From Nocardia carnea (lineage in GTDB: Bacteria; Actinomycetota; Actinomycetes; Mycobacteriales; Mycobacteriaceae), in NCBI RefSeq assembly GCF_029868855.1, contig NZ_JARWOV010000111.1:51167-115166 (forward strand): DNA of 64,000 nucleotides, given 5' to 3'. This document shows, in pieces, positions 19,001-28,388 of the stretch (positions are counted from its first letter, which is position 1; every line of letters begins with the position of its first letter). The notes under the pieces were generated by a model. It saw only the letters and a list, made by a program, of their open reading frames with translations, was not told where the DNA came from and ran no database searches. The translations under genes and the position numbers were made by a program.

Positions 19001-20233
19001 ATGCTCGACAAGTCCCGCCCGATCGTGGTCGACCTCCTGGCCGGTGATTTCCACGAACGAGCCCACACCGTCTACGACGAGCTGCGCGCGCAGTCACCGG
19101 TCGTCTTCGCCGAACTGCCGGAACAGCCGGGCCGGGGATTCTGGATGATCACCGGATACGCGGCTGCCGTGGCCGCGCTGCACGACCACCGGCTGGCGAA
19201 CAATCCACGCGCGCTCCTGTCTCCGGACCAGCTCGCAGCCAGAGCCCGAGCCCGGATCCCGGAACCACCACACACCATGCTGCTGTCCGACCCGCCGGAA
19301 CACACCCGCCTCCGGCGAGCCGCGCAACAGGCATTCACCTCCAGATCGGTCACCGCCCTACGCCCCGCAGTGGTCCGGCATGCCGGACGGCTACTGGACG
19401 AGGCGGAGAAGGCGGCCCGCGACGGTGACGGCACCGTGGATTTGCTGCACAGCTATGCCTACCCGCTGTCGCTCACCGTCCTCGGCGAGATTCTCGGCTT
19501 CCCCGCGGCCTGGCATCCCGGCCTGCACGACCTCGCCGTACGAGCGGCGACCGCCTCCACTCCGCTGTCCGGCCCCGACCCCGCACTGCGCGAACTACTC
19601 GAGAACTACACCCGCGATCTCGTCCTCCTCAAACGAGACGACCCCGGCGACGATCTGGTCAGCAGGCTGGTACATCCGCATGCCGGTAAAGACACCCTCT
19701 CCGACGGCGAACTGACCTCCATGATCGGCCTGCTCGTGGCCGCGGGTTTCGAAACCTCGGCGAGCCTCATCGCCAGCGCGACCCTGTCACTGCTCGCCCA
19801 TCCCGCCCAGTGGGCCGCACTTCGCGACGATCCGGAGCTGGCAGGTCCCACCGTCGAGGAGGCCATGCGTTACTGGGGTCCGGTCGAATCCGCGACGATG
19901 CGCCTCGCGCTCGAACCGCTGGAGCTCGGCGGCCTGCGCATCGAACGTGGCGACCGGGTCCTGGTGTTCATCGCGGCCGCCAACCGCGACCCGGCCCACG
20001 TCACCGATCCCCACCGCTTCGATATCCACCGCGCACCCCGGCCCCACCTCGGGTTCAGCGGCGGTATCCACAACTGCATGGGTGCCGCACTCGCCCGCAC
20101 CGAGGTCGCCATCGCACTCACCACCCTCACCACACGCTGGCCGCAGCTGCGCCTCGCGGTTGCTCCGGCCGGTTTGCGCTGGCGCCCCGGTATGGGACTA
20201 CGCGGCCTGCGCCGCCTGCCGGTACGCCCCTGA
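19001..20233 (+). CDS. Cytochrome P450
   Basis: A complete 410-residue bacterial class I P450. The I-helix oxygen-activation segment is AAGFETS, the K-helix ExxR is EAMR, and the heme loop is FSGGIHNCMGAALARTE with ligand Cys359. It needs a ferredoxin and reductase from elsewhere in the genome; none is adjacent. The gene lies between the O-methyltransferase and the halogenase-like flavoenzyme in one orientation and probably one operon. Likely role: hydroxylation or oxidation of the metallophore, possibly creating the hydroxyl methylated by the neighbouring enzyme. No specific CYP family is assigned from sequence alone. Confidence 0.92.
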   Translation: MLDKSRPIVVDLLAGDFHERAHTVYDELRAQSPVVFAELPEQPGRGFWMITGYAAAVAALHDHRLANNPRALLSPDQLAARARARIPEPPHTMLLSDPPEHTRLRRAAQQAFTSRSVTALRPAVVRHAGRLLDEAEKAARDGDGTVDLLHSYAYPLSLTVLGEILGFPAAWHPGLHDLAVRAATASTPLSGPDPALRELLENYTRDLVLLKRDDPGDDLVSRLVHPHAGKDTLSDGELTSMIGLLVAAGFETSASLIASATLSLLAHPAQWAALRDDPELAGPTVEEAMRYWGPVESATMRLALEPLELGGLRIERGDRVLVFIAAANRDPAHVTDPHRFDIHRAPRPHLGFSGGIHNCMGAALARTEVAIALTTLTTRWPQLRLAVAPAGLRWRPGMGLRGLRRLPVRP

Positions 20234-20305
20234 TCCCCCACCTCCCGGACCGGGTACCGCTTTCGGTGGCGGGCGCCGAGTACACAACAGCACAAGGAGT
20301 TCGAC

Positions 20306-21895
20306 ATGTCATCCCCGACCGACGCCCAGTACGACGTCGCCATTCTGGGCGCCGGAATCGCCGGCAGCACCCTGGCCACCATCCTGGCCCGCCACAAACT
20401 GAAGGTCCTGCTCATCGACGCGGGCGTACATCCGCGCTTCGCCATCGGCGAGTCCACTGTTCCGCACGCGACCACCACAATGCGCGTCCTCGCCGAGCGC
20501 TACGATGTTCCCGAGTTCAACGCGCTGACCAACTTCGAGGACACCGCCGAGCAGGTGGCGAAGACCTGCGGGCAGAAACAGAACTTCGGGTTCGTCTACC
20601 ACGAGCAGGGCCGGCCCGCGGATCCGGGCAAAGCACATCAGGTCGTACTCGCCTCCGGATACCGCCGTACCGAAGCACACTGGTTTCGCCAGGACATCGA
20701 TTCGTACGTGTTCCACCTCGCTGTCCGCTACGGCGCGAAAATCCGGCAGAACATCCGAATCGACGATATCGAGGTCGATCCGGCCCGTGGGGCCCGGTTG
20801 CGTTCCACCTCCGGCGAGACGTTCGACGCCGAGTACTTGGTCGATGCCACCGGTTTCCGTTCTGTGCTGGCCGATCGGTTCGGGCTCCGCGAGAACCCCA
20901 CCCGGGCACGGACACACTCCCGCTCCTTGTTCACTCATATGATCGGTGTCCAGCCGTTCGACGATGTCGCACCGGTTCGTTACGACCCGCCGACCCGGTG
21001 GCACAACGGAACCCTGCACCACATCTTCGACGGCGGCTGGCTGTGGGTGATCCCGTTCGACAACAACGACAAGTCGATGAACCCGCTGTGCAGTGTGGGG
21101 CTCACCTTGACCGGTGACGCGGTCTTCGACGACCGCCCCGCACCGGAGAAAGAGTTCGGTGACTTCCTCGAGCGATTCCCGTCCGTAGCGAAACAATTCG
21201 AGAACGCCACGGCCGTCCGCCCGTGGGTGAGTACCGGGCGCTTGCAGTATTCCGCCGCCAACACTGTCGGCGACCGCTTCTGCCTGACCGCACAGTCCGC
21301 CGGGGCGATCGACGCACTGTTCTCCCGCGGGCTCGCGAACTCGTTCCAGACCGTGAACGCCTTGGCCTGGCGGATCATCGAAGCCGCGCGCAACGATGAT
21401 TGGTCGACCGAGAAGTTCGCCGGGCTCGACGCGGTCCAGCAGCGCATGTACGACGTGCACGACGATCTCGCCTACTCGTCGTATGTGAGTTTTCGCCACT
21501 ATGCCCTGTGGGACGCGATCTTCCGCGTGTGGCATACATACAGCTTCTACTCCGACGCCGCCTTGGAACACGCCTTGTCCAGGTATTTCGCCGGTCAGGA
21601 CGACCAGGTGTTCCGGACGCTGGAACGCGGCGATTCCGCGCTGCCCCAGGCCGTGCGGGGATTGTTGACCAGCGCGCGAGAGAAATGTGAAGCGGTCGAG
21701 CGCGGAGAGTTGACGCCCACGGATGCCGCGAGTGCGATCATCGACCGGATCAACAGGGAACGATTCTTTCCCGAATGTCTGCCGCACGGGAATCCCGAAT
21801 TCAAGTACATCGATATCTCCCGGGACAAGGCGATGGAGTTCATGCAGTGGACCCGCAGCGAGGCACCGCGGTGGATCACAGAGTCCTTTGCCTGA
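20306..21895 (+). CDS. Flavin-dependent halogenase-like monooxygenase
   Basis: A 529-residue FAD enzyme near the length of tryptophan/phenol halogenases. It shows the FAD-binding GAGIAG (15-20), GESTVPH (48-54), the halogenase hallmark GWxWxIP as GWLWVIP (244-250), and the segment QSAGAIDALFSRG corresponding to the usual DAAGFIDPLFSSG. K91 (GQKQNFGF) could be the catalytic lysine but needs an alignment. An AAGGAG ribosome site sits just upstream of the ATG. Halogenation of the salicyl ring or of another ring is plausible. A non-halogenating hydroxylase of the same fold is the alternative. A partner flavin reductase is not encoded nearby. Confidence 0.75.
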   Translation: MSSPTDAQYDVAILGAGIAGSTLATILARHKLKVLLIDAGVHPRFAIGESTVPHATTTMRVLAERYDVPEFNALTNFEDTAEQVAKTCGQKQNFGFVYHEQGRPADPGKAHQVVLASGYRRTEAHWFRQDIDSYVFHLAVRYGAKIRQNIRIDDIEVDPARGARLRSTSGETFDAEYLVDATGFRSVLADRFGLRENPTRARTHSRSLFTHMIGVQPFDDVAPVRYDPPTRWHNGTLHHIFDGGWLWVIPFDNNDKSMNPLCSVGLTLTGDAVFDDRPAPEKEFGDFLERFPSVAKQFENATAVRPWVSTGRLQYSAANTVGDRFCLTAQSAGAIDALFSRGLANSFQTVNALAWRIIEAARNDDWSTEKFAGLDAVQQRMYDVHDDLAYSSYVSFRHYALWDAIFRVWHTYSFYSDAALEHALSRYFAGQDDQVFRTLERGDSALPQAVRGLLTSAREKCEAVERGELTPTDAASAIIDRINRERFFPECLPHGNPEFKYIDISRDKAMEFMQWTRSEAPRWITESFA

Positions 21896-22002
21896 CCCTC
21901 CGCTGATATCCGAGGGCGACCGGCTCCCACGCGACCCGCAATAGCGACCGCGACCCGGTCGTCCATCGGACGGCAACTCCTGCGAACCCGATTGCGAGCA
22001 CG

Positions 22003-23367
22003 ATGAACCGGCCCACCACACTCGGCGTCGACGACTATGTACATACCGTGCACCCGCACAACACCGACCCATTGACCTTGGCAGCCGCCCTCGCGGCTTC
22101 CGGACAGCTCACCGACTATGTCGTGTACGAACAGCCCGGCCGCTGGTATGTGGCCGGGAACCCGGTCGGCGCGGTGACCGTCGGCCGCGACCGGCTGCAC
22201 AGCACTCTCGGCGGCGACCGCACCGAATCCTGGCGTGGCAATCCCTGGCCACAGCTCCACGCCGCCCTCGACCGGGCACCGGTACACCGCTGGCGGGCCT
22301 ACGGCTGGGCCTGCTTCGAACTCTATCGCCCGGACACCGCGGCACCGGACGATATCCTCGCCCACTTCATGGTGCCCGGCGTGGAACTGGAGATCACCGA
22401 AACCGCGGTGCACATCCGTAGCTACGGCGACCCGTTCGAACTCGAACTACCGGATACTCCCGCCCCCGTGCCGGCGCCCAGACCGGTACCCGTGGACACG
22501 GTGGATACTGCCTACCTGCTGCGCGTGCAGGATGCGCTGGACCGGATCCGCCACGGTGAATTCGACAAGGTCATCATGTCCCGCCGAGTGGATGTGCCGT
22601 TCGCGGTGGACATGCCCGCCACCTACGCCGCTGTCCGCCGGATGAACACTCCGGCGCGTTCGTTCCTCCTGGACCTCGGCGGCTGGCAAGCCGCCGGAGT
22701 GAGCCCGGAAACCGTTCTGGAGGCCGACGGCGGCGGGCTGGCTACCACCCAGCCGCTGGCCGGTACCCGGGCCCGCACCGGCGACGCCGAACGGGACCGG
22801 GAGCTGCGGGATGATCTGCTCTCCGATCCGAAAGAGATCTACGAGCACGCCACCTCCGTACGCCTGGCCTACACCGAACTCGACAGTGTCGGCAGCCCGA
22901 CGCGGGTCAGCGAATTCCTCACCGTGAAAGAGCGTGGCAGCGTGCAACATCTCGCCTCGCGTGTGGAGACCCTGCTGCCCGACGGCCGGACCTCATGGGA
23001 CGCCCTGGCCGCTGTGTATCCCGCCATCACGGCTTCCGGCATTCCCAAAGCACCCGCCTGCGCCGCGATCGACGACCTGGAACCCGGCACCCGCGGGCTC
23101 TACAGCGGCGCCGTCGTACGCGCCGACAGCACCGGGTTCCTCGATGCCGCACTCGTCTTGCGCGCCGTCTATCAACGCGCGGGCCGAAGCTGGCTGCGCG
23201 CCGGAGCCGGTGTCGTCACCGGCTCGACACCCGCCCGCGAATACGAGGAGACCTGCGAGAAACTGGCCTGTATCGCCCCTTATCTCGTACCGGTGCGGCC
23301 CGGAAGCCGAGGACCGGCCGCGAGTAACCCGCCGATTCCGGCGCCGAGCAAGGATGCCCCGCGATGA
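22003..23367 (+). CDS. Salicylate synthase (MbtI/Irp9 family)
   Basis: A 454-residue chorismate-utilising enzyme converting chorismate to salicylate via isochorismate, the aryl starter for NRPS 1. Family signatures are present in order: QPLAGTRAR, the PAITASGIPKAPA segment characteristic of salicylate synthases, RGLYSGAV, and LRAGAGVV...REYEETCEK near the C-terminus. Length agrees with MbtI and Irp9 (about 430-450). It ends the plus-strand tailoring operon and is followed by a strong hairpin. Its presence removes the need for a separate isochorismate synthase plus lyase pair. It strongly supports a salicyl cap. Confidence 0.93.
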   Translation: MNRPTTLGVDDYVHTVHPHNTDPLTLAAALAASGQLTDYVVYEQPGRWYVAGNPVGAVTVGRDRLHSTLGGDRTESWRGNPWPQLHAALDRAPVHRWRAYGWACFELYRPDTAAPDDILAHFMVPGVELEITETAVHIRSYGDPFELELPDTPAPVPAPRPVPVDTVDTAYLLRVQDALDRIRHGEFDKVIMSRRVDVPFAVDMPATYAAVRRMNTPARSFLLDLGGWQAAGVSPETVLEADGGGLATTQPLAGTRARTGDAERDRELRDDLLSDPKEIYEHATSVRLAYTELDSVGSPTRVSEFLTVKERGSVQHLASRVETLLPDGRTSWDALAAVYPAITASGIPKAPACAAIDDLEPGTRGLYSGAVVRADSTGFLDAALVLRAVYQRAGRSWLRAGAGVVTGSTPAREYEETCEKLACIAPYLVPVRPGSRGPAASNPPIPAPSKDAPR

Positions 23368-23511
23368 CCTCTTCCACAATCGTTGTCGGAACTCGTTTGG
23401 TCACTGCCCCAACTGGAGCCGCCCGGATCCGACCGCCGAACTACTCACCCGCATAGCGAAAACGATGCCGGACCGATCAGCCCAATAGACCGCTCGGCGG
23501 CGCCCGCCACG

Positions 23512-23553
23512 CCAGTGCCCTCGTCGCCGATTATCCGGTGACGAGGGCACTGG
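23512..23553. terminator. Bidirectional hairpin between salicylate synthase and the ABC operon
   Basis: A perfect 14-bp inverted repeat, CCAGTGCCCTCGTC (23512-23525) against GACGAGGGCACTGG (23540-23553), with a 14-base loop. It sits between the convergent 3' ends of the salicylate synthase gene and the ABC transporter gene. There is no clear U-tract on either strand, as is common in actinobacteria. Best read as a shared intrinsic-type terminator. Confidence 0.75.
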
Positions 23554-23565
23554 GTATTCCGCACG

Positions 23566-25311
23566 CTAGGCCGAGGCGGTCACCCGCCAGTGCCGCGCCC
23601 GCGTCTGTGCCTCCCACATCGCGCTGTAGCGCCCCTCCTGGGCGAGCAGTTCGTCGTGGGTGCCACGCTCGCAGACCACGCCGTCTTCCAGCACCAGGAT
23701 CTGGTCCGCGGCCACCACGGTGGAGAGCCGATGCGCGATCACGATGACAGTCTTCTCCGCGACCAGCGCATCGATGGCCTCCTGGACATAGACCTCGCTT
23801 TCGGTGTCCAGTGCCGCGGTCGGTTCGTCCAGCAGGACGATCGGCGCGTTCTTCAAGATCGCGCGGGCGATCGAAATGCGCTGGCGTTCACCGCCGGACA
23901 ACGCACCACCGATCTCACCGACCCGGGTGTCGTATCCGTGCGGAAGCCGTTCGACGAAGGTGTGTACGTTGGCCGCCCTGGCCGCCGCCTCGATTTCTTC
24001 CTGGGTGGCCTCGGGTGCCGCCATCGCGATATTCGCGCGGATCGTATCGTCGAACAGGTACACATCCTGGAAGACCACCGCGATATTGCGGTAGATCTCC
24101 ACCGGATCGAGAGTACGCAGGTCCATCCCGCCGATCAGCACACTGCCGCTGTCCGGGTCCGCGTACCGGGTCAGCAGCCTGGTCACCGTCGTCTTGCCCG
24201 ATCCCGACGGGCCCACCAGGGCCGTGAGCGATCGGGCGGGAGCGGTGAAGGAGACTCCACGCAAGACCCGGCTGCCGTCGGAGTATCCGAAGTGCACGTC
24301 GTCGAAAGTGATGTCGTAGGCGCTGATTCGGGCCTCGGGCTCGCTCACGTTCAGCGCGGGAGCATCCAGCACCTCACCGACCCTTTCCAGCGCCGAGTCG
24401 GTGATCTCGAATATCGAGGAGAGATTGGCCATGGTCGACAACGGTTCGGCGAAACGCACGGCCGCGGCCACCACGGCGATCAGCAACGCCGCCGACATGT
24501 CCAGGTCGAGCACCAGCGCGGCACCGAAGGCGACCATCGCCACCAGGCACAGCTGGACGACACTGGACGCCAGCAGTCCCGGCCAGGTGAGCCGCTTCTG
24601 CATGCCCGACATGGCTTCGTTCTGCTCTTCGAGGGTTTCGACCAGGCGCTGCGACGAGCGGCCGATCTGCCCGGTCGCGCGCAGTACCGGCAACCCCTGC
24701 ACGTATTCGACCACCCGGCTCGCCGCCGCGGCATCGGCCGCGTCGGCCCGGCGCGCCCCCACTCCGGTGATCTGCTGGATACGCCGGATGAACAGCACCG
24801 CGAACGGGATCGATACCGCGAGAACCAGTCCCAGGCGCCAGTCCACGACGAGGATGACCGCCCCGATGACCGCCGGAACCGTCACCATCTGGATGAACAA
24901 CAGCGCCATCCCGGACGAACTCATCGTCGCGTTTGCGACATTGCTGCCCATCACCGTGGTGAGATCTCCCGCGGCCCGGCGCTCGAGATCGGCCTGCGGC
25001 ATGGTCCGCAGCTTGTCGCCCAGCCGCAGCCGGGTAGCGGCGAGCACATCGGCCCACCGGCCGAATTCGAATCGGAGCTGCCCGTAGTGGAATGCCGCCT
25101 GGACCACCCAGCAGGCCACCAGTACGCCGAACCAGGTCCACACCACGGTGGTGTCGATATCCGGTTGGCTCAGCTCGTACAGAATCGGGATCAGCGTGGC
25201 GTACGCGGCTGCCTGCAGGACAGAACCGAGAAAGGCGCACCACAGGGTGCGACGGAATTCGCCGCGGTAGTCGCCGGCGGCGAGCAGCATGAGCCCCAGG
25301 ATTCGCCTCAT
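23566..25311 (-). CDS. ABC transporter, fused permease-ATPase (IrtB/YbtQ-like)
   Basis: A 581-residue half-transporter with N-terminal membrane segments (about 1-310) and a C-terminal nucleotide-binding domain: Walker A GPSGSGKTT, Q-loop VVFQDVYLF, signature LSGGERQR, Walker B IVLLDEPTAALD, and switch His in IAHRLST. I chose the ATG at 25311 because it overlaps the stop of the partner gene (ATGA). Relatives IrtB and YbtQ import siderophore complexes as heterodimers. Close homologues can also export, so direction is not decidable from sequence. Pairing with the preceding gene and the candidate Zur sites upstream points to metallophore traffic. Confidence 0.88.
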   Translation of the reverse strand: MRRILGLMLLAAGDYRGEFRRTLWCAFLGSVLQAAAYATLIPILYELSQPDIDTTVVWTWFGVLVACWVVQAAFHYGQLRFEFGRWADVLAATRLRLGDKLRTMPQADLERRAAGDLTTVMGSNVANATMSSSGMALLFIQMVTVPAVIGAVILVVDWRLGLVLAVSIPFAVLFIRRIQQITGVGARRADAADAAAASRVVEYVQGLPVLRATGQIGRSSQRLVETLEEQNEAMSGMQKRLTWPGLLASSVVQLCLVAMVAFGAALVLDLDMSAALLIAVVAAAVRFAEPLSTMANLSSIFEITDSALERVGEVLDAPALNVSEPEARISAYDITFDDVHFGYSDGSRVLRGVSFTAPARSLTALVGPSGSGKTTVTRLLTRYADPDSGSVLIGGMDLRTLDPVEIYRNIAVVFQDVYLFDDTIRANIAMAAPEATQEEIEAAARAANVHTFVERLPHGYDTRVGEIGGALSGGERQRISIARAILKNAPIVLLDEPTAALDTESEVYVQEAIDALVAEKTVIVIAHRLSTVVAADQILVLEDGVVCERGTHDELLAQEGRYSAMWEAQTRARHWRVTASA

Positions 25312-27158
25312 CGGGTCGTGGCCTCCTTCTTCTTGCCGCTGCCGAGACCCCACCCGCGAGCGCGCTGGTGATGTTCCCACAGCAGGGCGTAGCGGCCGCC
25401 GGACGCGACCAGTTCGGTATGGGTACCGGTTTCGGTGACCCGCCCGAATTCGAGCACGACGATCTGGTCGGCGTCGACGATCGTGGACAGGCGGTGCGCC
25501 ACCACGAGGACGGTCCGGCCGCGGGTGAGCTCGGCGATCGCGTCCTGGATCGCCGCTTCGTTCTCCGGGTCGGCGAACGAGGTCGCCTCGTCGAGGATCA
25601 CGATCGGCGCATCCGCGAGCAGTGCCCGGGCAATGGTGATCCGCTGTCGCTGACCGCCGGACAATCGAGCACCGCGCTCACCGACCGGTGTGTCGTAACC
25701 CTGGGGTAGTTCCGAGACGATGAAATCGTGGGCTCGGGCCGCCCGCGCCGCTGCTTCGACCTCGGCGTCGGTGGCCGTGGGGCGGGCGAGCCGGATATTC
25801 TCTTTCACGGTGTCGGAGAGCAGGAACGGATCCTGGAACACCATCGCCAGGTGCCGGAGCAGATCCTCGGAACCGATCCGGCGGACGTCCACCCCGCCGA
25901 CCAGTACTTCTCCGGAATCCACATCCCAGAACCGGGGGATCAGGCGCGCGATCGTCGATTTACCCGAGCCGGACGGCCCGACCAGTGCGCACACCGTGCC
26001 GCTCGGAATTGTCAGGTCCACACCATCCAGTGCGGCACGGTCCGCGCCTCCGTAACCGAACCGCACATCCCGGAACACGATCGACCCGTCGGCCGGAGAC
26101 TCCGGGTTCTCCGGCTCGCGCAGCGGTTCGATATCGAGCACCTGGACGATACGTGCGGCACCGGCCTTGGAGTCGTTGATCAGATTGGACAGGTTCATCA
26201 GCGGCACCACCGATTCCACCGGAAGGGTGCCGATGAGGATCGCGGCCACCAGTTGCGCCGGTGACATCGACCCGCCGGCCGTCAGCCAGATACCCACGGC
26301 GGTCACGATCAGGATGGTGGGTAACGGTGCCACCGTCAGGTTGGCGAAGATCATCGCGCTGCGATTGTTGTTCTGCCAGGCAGTGGTCGCGATATTGAAC
26401 TGCCGGACCCGGTCCACGAAGCGCCGGAACGACACCGTGCCGTCGTCGAAGGTCCGCACGACCGGCATACCCTGGACGAACTCCACTGTCGCCGCGTTGA
26501 TGGCCTCGTTGGCTTCGTCGTAGCGACGCCGGGTTTCGACGTAGTCCCGCAGGGTCAGCTGCATTCCGACGAACACCACCGGCAGGAACAACGCGACCGC
26601 CAGGAGAAGGCGCCAATCCACGAACCCCAGGGCCACGAGCGCCGCGATCGGCTGGGCCACCGTGAAACCGGCCAGTGGTACGGCATCGGCCACCGCCATG
26701 TGCAAGCCGCGCACATCGTCCTGGACGACCTTCTTCACAGCCCCCGAACCCAGTCGCTGTGCCTCGCCGAGCGGGACCCGGGCCAGATGCGTGGCCAGAT
26801 CGCTGCGCAGCCGTTGTTCGAGATCGAAGGACGCCAGATGTGAAAGCAGGAAAGACCATGCGCGCATGGCGAATCGGATGAGGAACCCGGCCGCGGCCAG
26901 TACCAGGAACGCCACCACCGTGCCGGTTTCGGTGTCGGCGGCGAACAGTTCTCCGAGGGTGAGCGCCAGGCCCACGAAACCGGCCACTCCGGCCGCGCCG
27001 CCGAGCGCACCGATCACCATGGCGGCACCGAGCCGCCCGCGGACCGGCTCGGTCACCCGGAACAGGGCATTGCCGGGCGTCACCCCGGCTTCGGCCGCGG
27101 CCACCCGGGGTTCCTGCCCCACTTCGTCTACCTGGAGCGATATCCCGGTACCACCCAT
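25308..27158 (-). CDS. ABC transporter, fused permease-ATPase (IrtA/YbtP-like)
   Basis: A 616-residue half-transporter: about 60 cytosolic residues, six predicted membrane segments, then an ATPase with GPSGSGKST, LSGGQRQR, IVILDEATSFAD and VAHRLST. It lacks the N-terminal siderophore-interaction (FAD) domain of mycobacterial IrtA, so it resembles YbtP more in architecture. The ATG at 27158 was preferred to the GTG one codon earlier because AGGAG (27168-27164) gives better spacing. It forms a two-gene operon with the downstream half-transporter through a 4-base overlap. Candidate Zur sites lie 110-130 bp upstream. Proposed role: partner subunit in uptake or efflux of the metallophore. Confidence 0.87.
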   Translation of the reverse strand: MGGTGISLQVDEVGQEPRVAAAEAGVTPGNALFRVTEPVRGRLGAAMVIGALGGAAGVAGFVGLALTLGELFAADTETGTVVAFLVLAAAGFLIRFAMRAWSFLLSHLASFDLEQRLRSDLATHLARVPLGEAQRLGSGAVKKVVQDDVRGLHMAVADAVPLAGFTVAQPIAALVALGFVDWRLLLAVALFLPVVFVGMQLTLRDYVETRRRYDEANEAINAATVEFVQGMPVVRTFDDGTVSFRRFVDRVRQFNIATTAWQNNNRSAMIFANLTVAPLPTILIVTAVGIWLTAGGSMSPAQLVAAILIGTLPVESVVPLMNLSNLINDSKAGAARIVQVLDIEPLREPENPESPADGSIVFRDVRFGYGGADRAALDGVDLTIPSGTVCALVGPSGSGKSTIARLIPRFWDVDSGEVLVGGVDVRRIGSEDLLRHLAMVFQDPFLLSDTVKENIRLARPTATDAEVEAAARAARAHDFIVSELPQGYDTPVGERGARLSGGQRQRITIARALLADAPIVILDEATSFADPENEAAIQDAIAELTRGRTVLVVAHRLSTIVDADQIVVLEFGRVTETGTHTELVASGGRYALLWEHHQRARGWGLGSGKKKEATTR

Positions 27159-27267
27159 CACGGCTCCTGTCCGTCACTTACCCGAAGCTCCCGCCACCCG
27201 CCGACGGGGCGGCCCCGGTACAACGCTCGGGATCTGCCAGGTCAATGGCGACAGCAAAAACTACTAT

Positions 27268-27288
27268 TAAAAACGATTGTCATTATCG
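27268..27288. promoter_or_regulatory. Candidate overlapping Zur boxes upstream of the ABC pair
   Basis: Two overlapping 15-mers: TAAAAACGATTGTCA (27268-27282, 12 of 15 to TGAAAATGATTTTCA) and, on the minus strand, CGATAATGACAATCG (27288-27274, 11 of 15 to TGATAATGATTATCA). They form an unusually AT-rich island about 110-130 bp upstream of the IrtA-like start. The same sequence class occurs at three other promoters in the cluster, which is the main argument that it is functional. Confidence 0.5.
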
Positions 27289-27708
27289 GATGAGCCGGAG
27301 GCTAACACAACACCCGCACCGATGCGAGCGATCCGGACCGACACCCAACCGGCTATCGCCCGCGCTGGACCACCACCGCCGAATCGCGAACCACCGGGCA
27401 GGTTTCGACACCGCCGCGACTCGGCGAAGAGGGCGGATGAAGCCCGGCCGCCGCGGTCGACGCCGACCACTCGGAAACTCTCCCGGACAGGCAAACCGAC
27501 CAGGAAAGCACCCGTGAACGCCCACCCGGCCCTCGACCCCCTGCAGCCGCGGCAACCCTTCATAATTAACGAACGCGTATTTCTACTAGCATAAGCACAC
27601 TCCACATGACATGTCGATACGGTTCGTCCGAACCGCGAAAGACAGTGCACGCTCCCACCCGTCCCGAGTCGACGAGCCCATGCCACCAAGCCACGAACAG
27701 CGATTCGT
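27289..27708. other. Regulator/ABC intergenic region, rest
   Basis: About 420 bases with no convincing gene. Short open frames here have poor coding character. An AT-rich island around 27560-27600 (CATAATTAACGAACG and a following TTTCTACTAGCATAA) could hold the promoter of the Zur-like gene, but no clear -35/-10 pair is decisive. Confidence 0.4.
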
Positions 27709-27723
27709 TGAAAACAGTTTTCA
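27709..27723. promoter_or_regulatory. Perfect 7-1-7 Zur/Fur-type palindrome before the regulator gene
   Basis: TGAAAACAGTTTTCA is a perfect inverted repeat (TGAAAAC, one base, GTTTTCA) with the geometry of Zur boxes (TGAAAAT-N-ATTTTCA). It ends 19 bp before the ATG of the Zur-like gene, suggesting autorepression. Its position also argues that the longer open frame beginning at 27611 is not the true gene start. It is the most symmetrical of the four cluster sites. Confidence 0.7.
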
Positions 27724-27742
27724 TTGGTGCTCAACTGTGCCC

Positions 27743-28159
27743 ATGATCGGGGAACATGTCGCAGCCCCTGGAATGCGCCGCTGGACACGACAGCGTGAGT
27801 TGATCATGTCCGCACTCGACGCACAGGGAGGGTTCACCACGGTGCAGGAGTTACATACGCGGCTGCGTCTGGAGGGGCACCGCATCGGCATTTCCACCGT
27901 GTACCGGACACTCGCGGAACTGGACCGAGCACAGCACCTGGACGTCGTCCGCCTGGAAACCGGCGAACGGCGATACCAGCTGCGCCGATCCTCGACGCAC
28001 CGGCACCATCTGATCTGCCGAGCATGCGGGGACAGCACCGTGTTGGATGCCACTGTCGTCGAAGAATGGATCGGCGAACTCCCTCGGATCACCGGGTTCA
28101 CCGATATCGCGCACACCCTCGAACTCGACGGCGTGTGCGTTCGGTGCCGCATCACCTGA
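27743..28159 (+). CDS. zur: Fur-family metal regulator, Zur-like
   Basis: A 138-residue Fur-family repressor. It has a winged helix with recognition region GISTVYRTLAEL (49-60), the metal-site cluster THRHHLICRAC (H86, H88, H89) and two structural-zinc CxxC pairs (C92/C95 and C132/C135). The C-terminal pattern ...FTDIAHTLELDGVCVRC resembles mycobacterial Zur (FurB) more than FurA. I chose the ATG at 27743 (a GTG two codons earlier is possible) so the palindrome lies outside the gene. It is probably a cluster-located Zur, likely a paralog of a housekeeping copy, controlling the four boxed promoters. The symbol is assigned by family resemblance. Zinc rather than iron specificity is inferred. 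Confidence 0.8.
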   Translation: MIGEHVAAPGMRRWTRQRELIMSALDAQGGFTTVQELHTRLRLEGHRIGISTVYRTLAELDRAQHLDVVRLETGERRYQLRRSSTHRHHLICRACGDSTVLDATVVEEWIGELPRITGFTDIAHTLELDGVCVRCRIT

Positions 28160-28388
28160 CCCGTGCCACTGCCGGACCTGCACCACCTACGCGCTCGAAT
28201 TCTCGGCCACGGGCCGGACAGTCGCGCGGCCCAGGCCCGTGACCGCACGACGCCGACCTCACACGACCGATGCAGGTGCCGACGTGGTGCGGCGATCCGT
28301 TCTCAACCGGACAGCGCCGAGATCCCGTATGGACAACCGCCCGCGACGAAAACACACGTGGATGACGCTCAGCCCCTGAAAAAGATCG

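Noticed and set aside
23364..23456. 30-codon ORF overlapping the salicylate synthase stop (ATGA)
   Set aside because: No recognisable product, no conservation evidence, and it runs towards the terminator; overlap alone is weak in GC-rich DNA.
27611..27742. Longer start for the Zur-like gene
   Set aside because: Would place the perfect palindrome inside the coding region and adds a non-family N-terminus.
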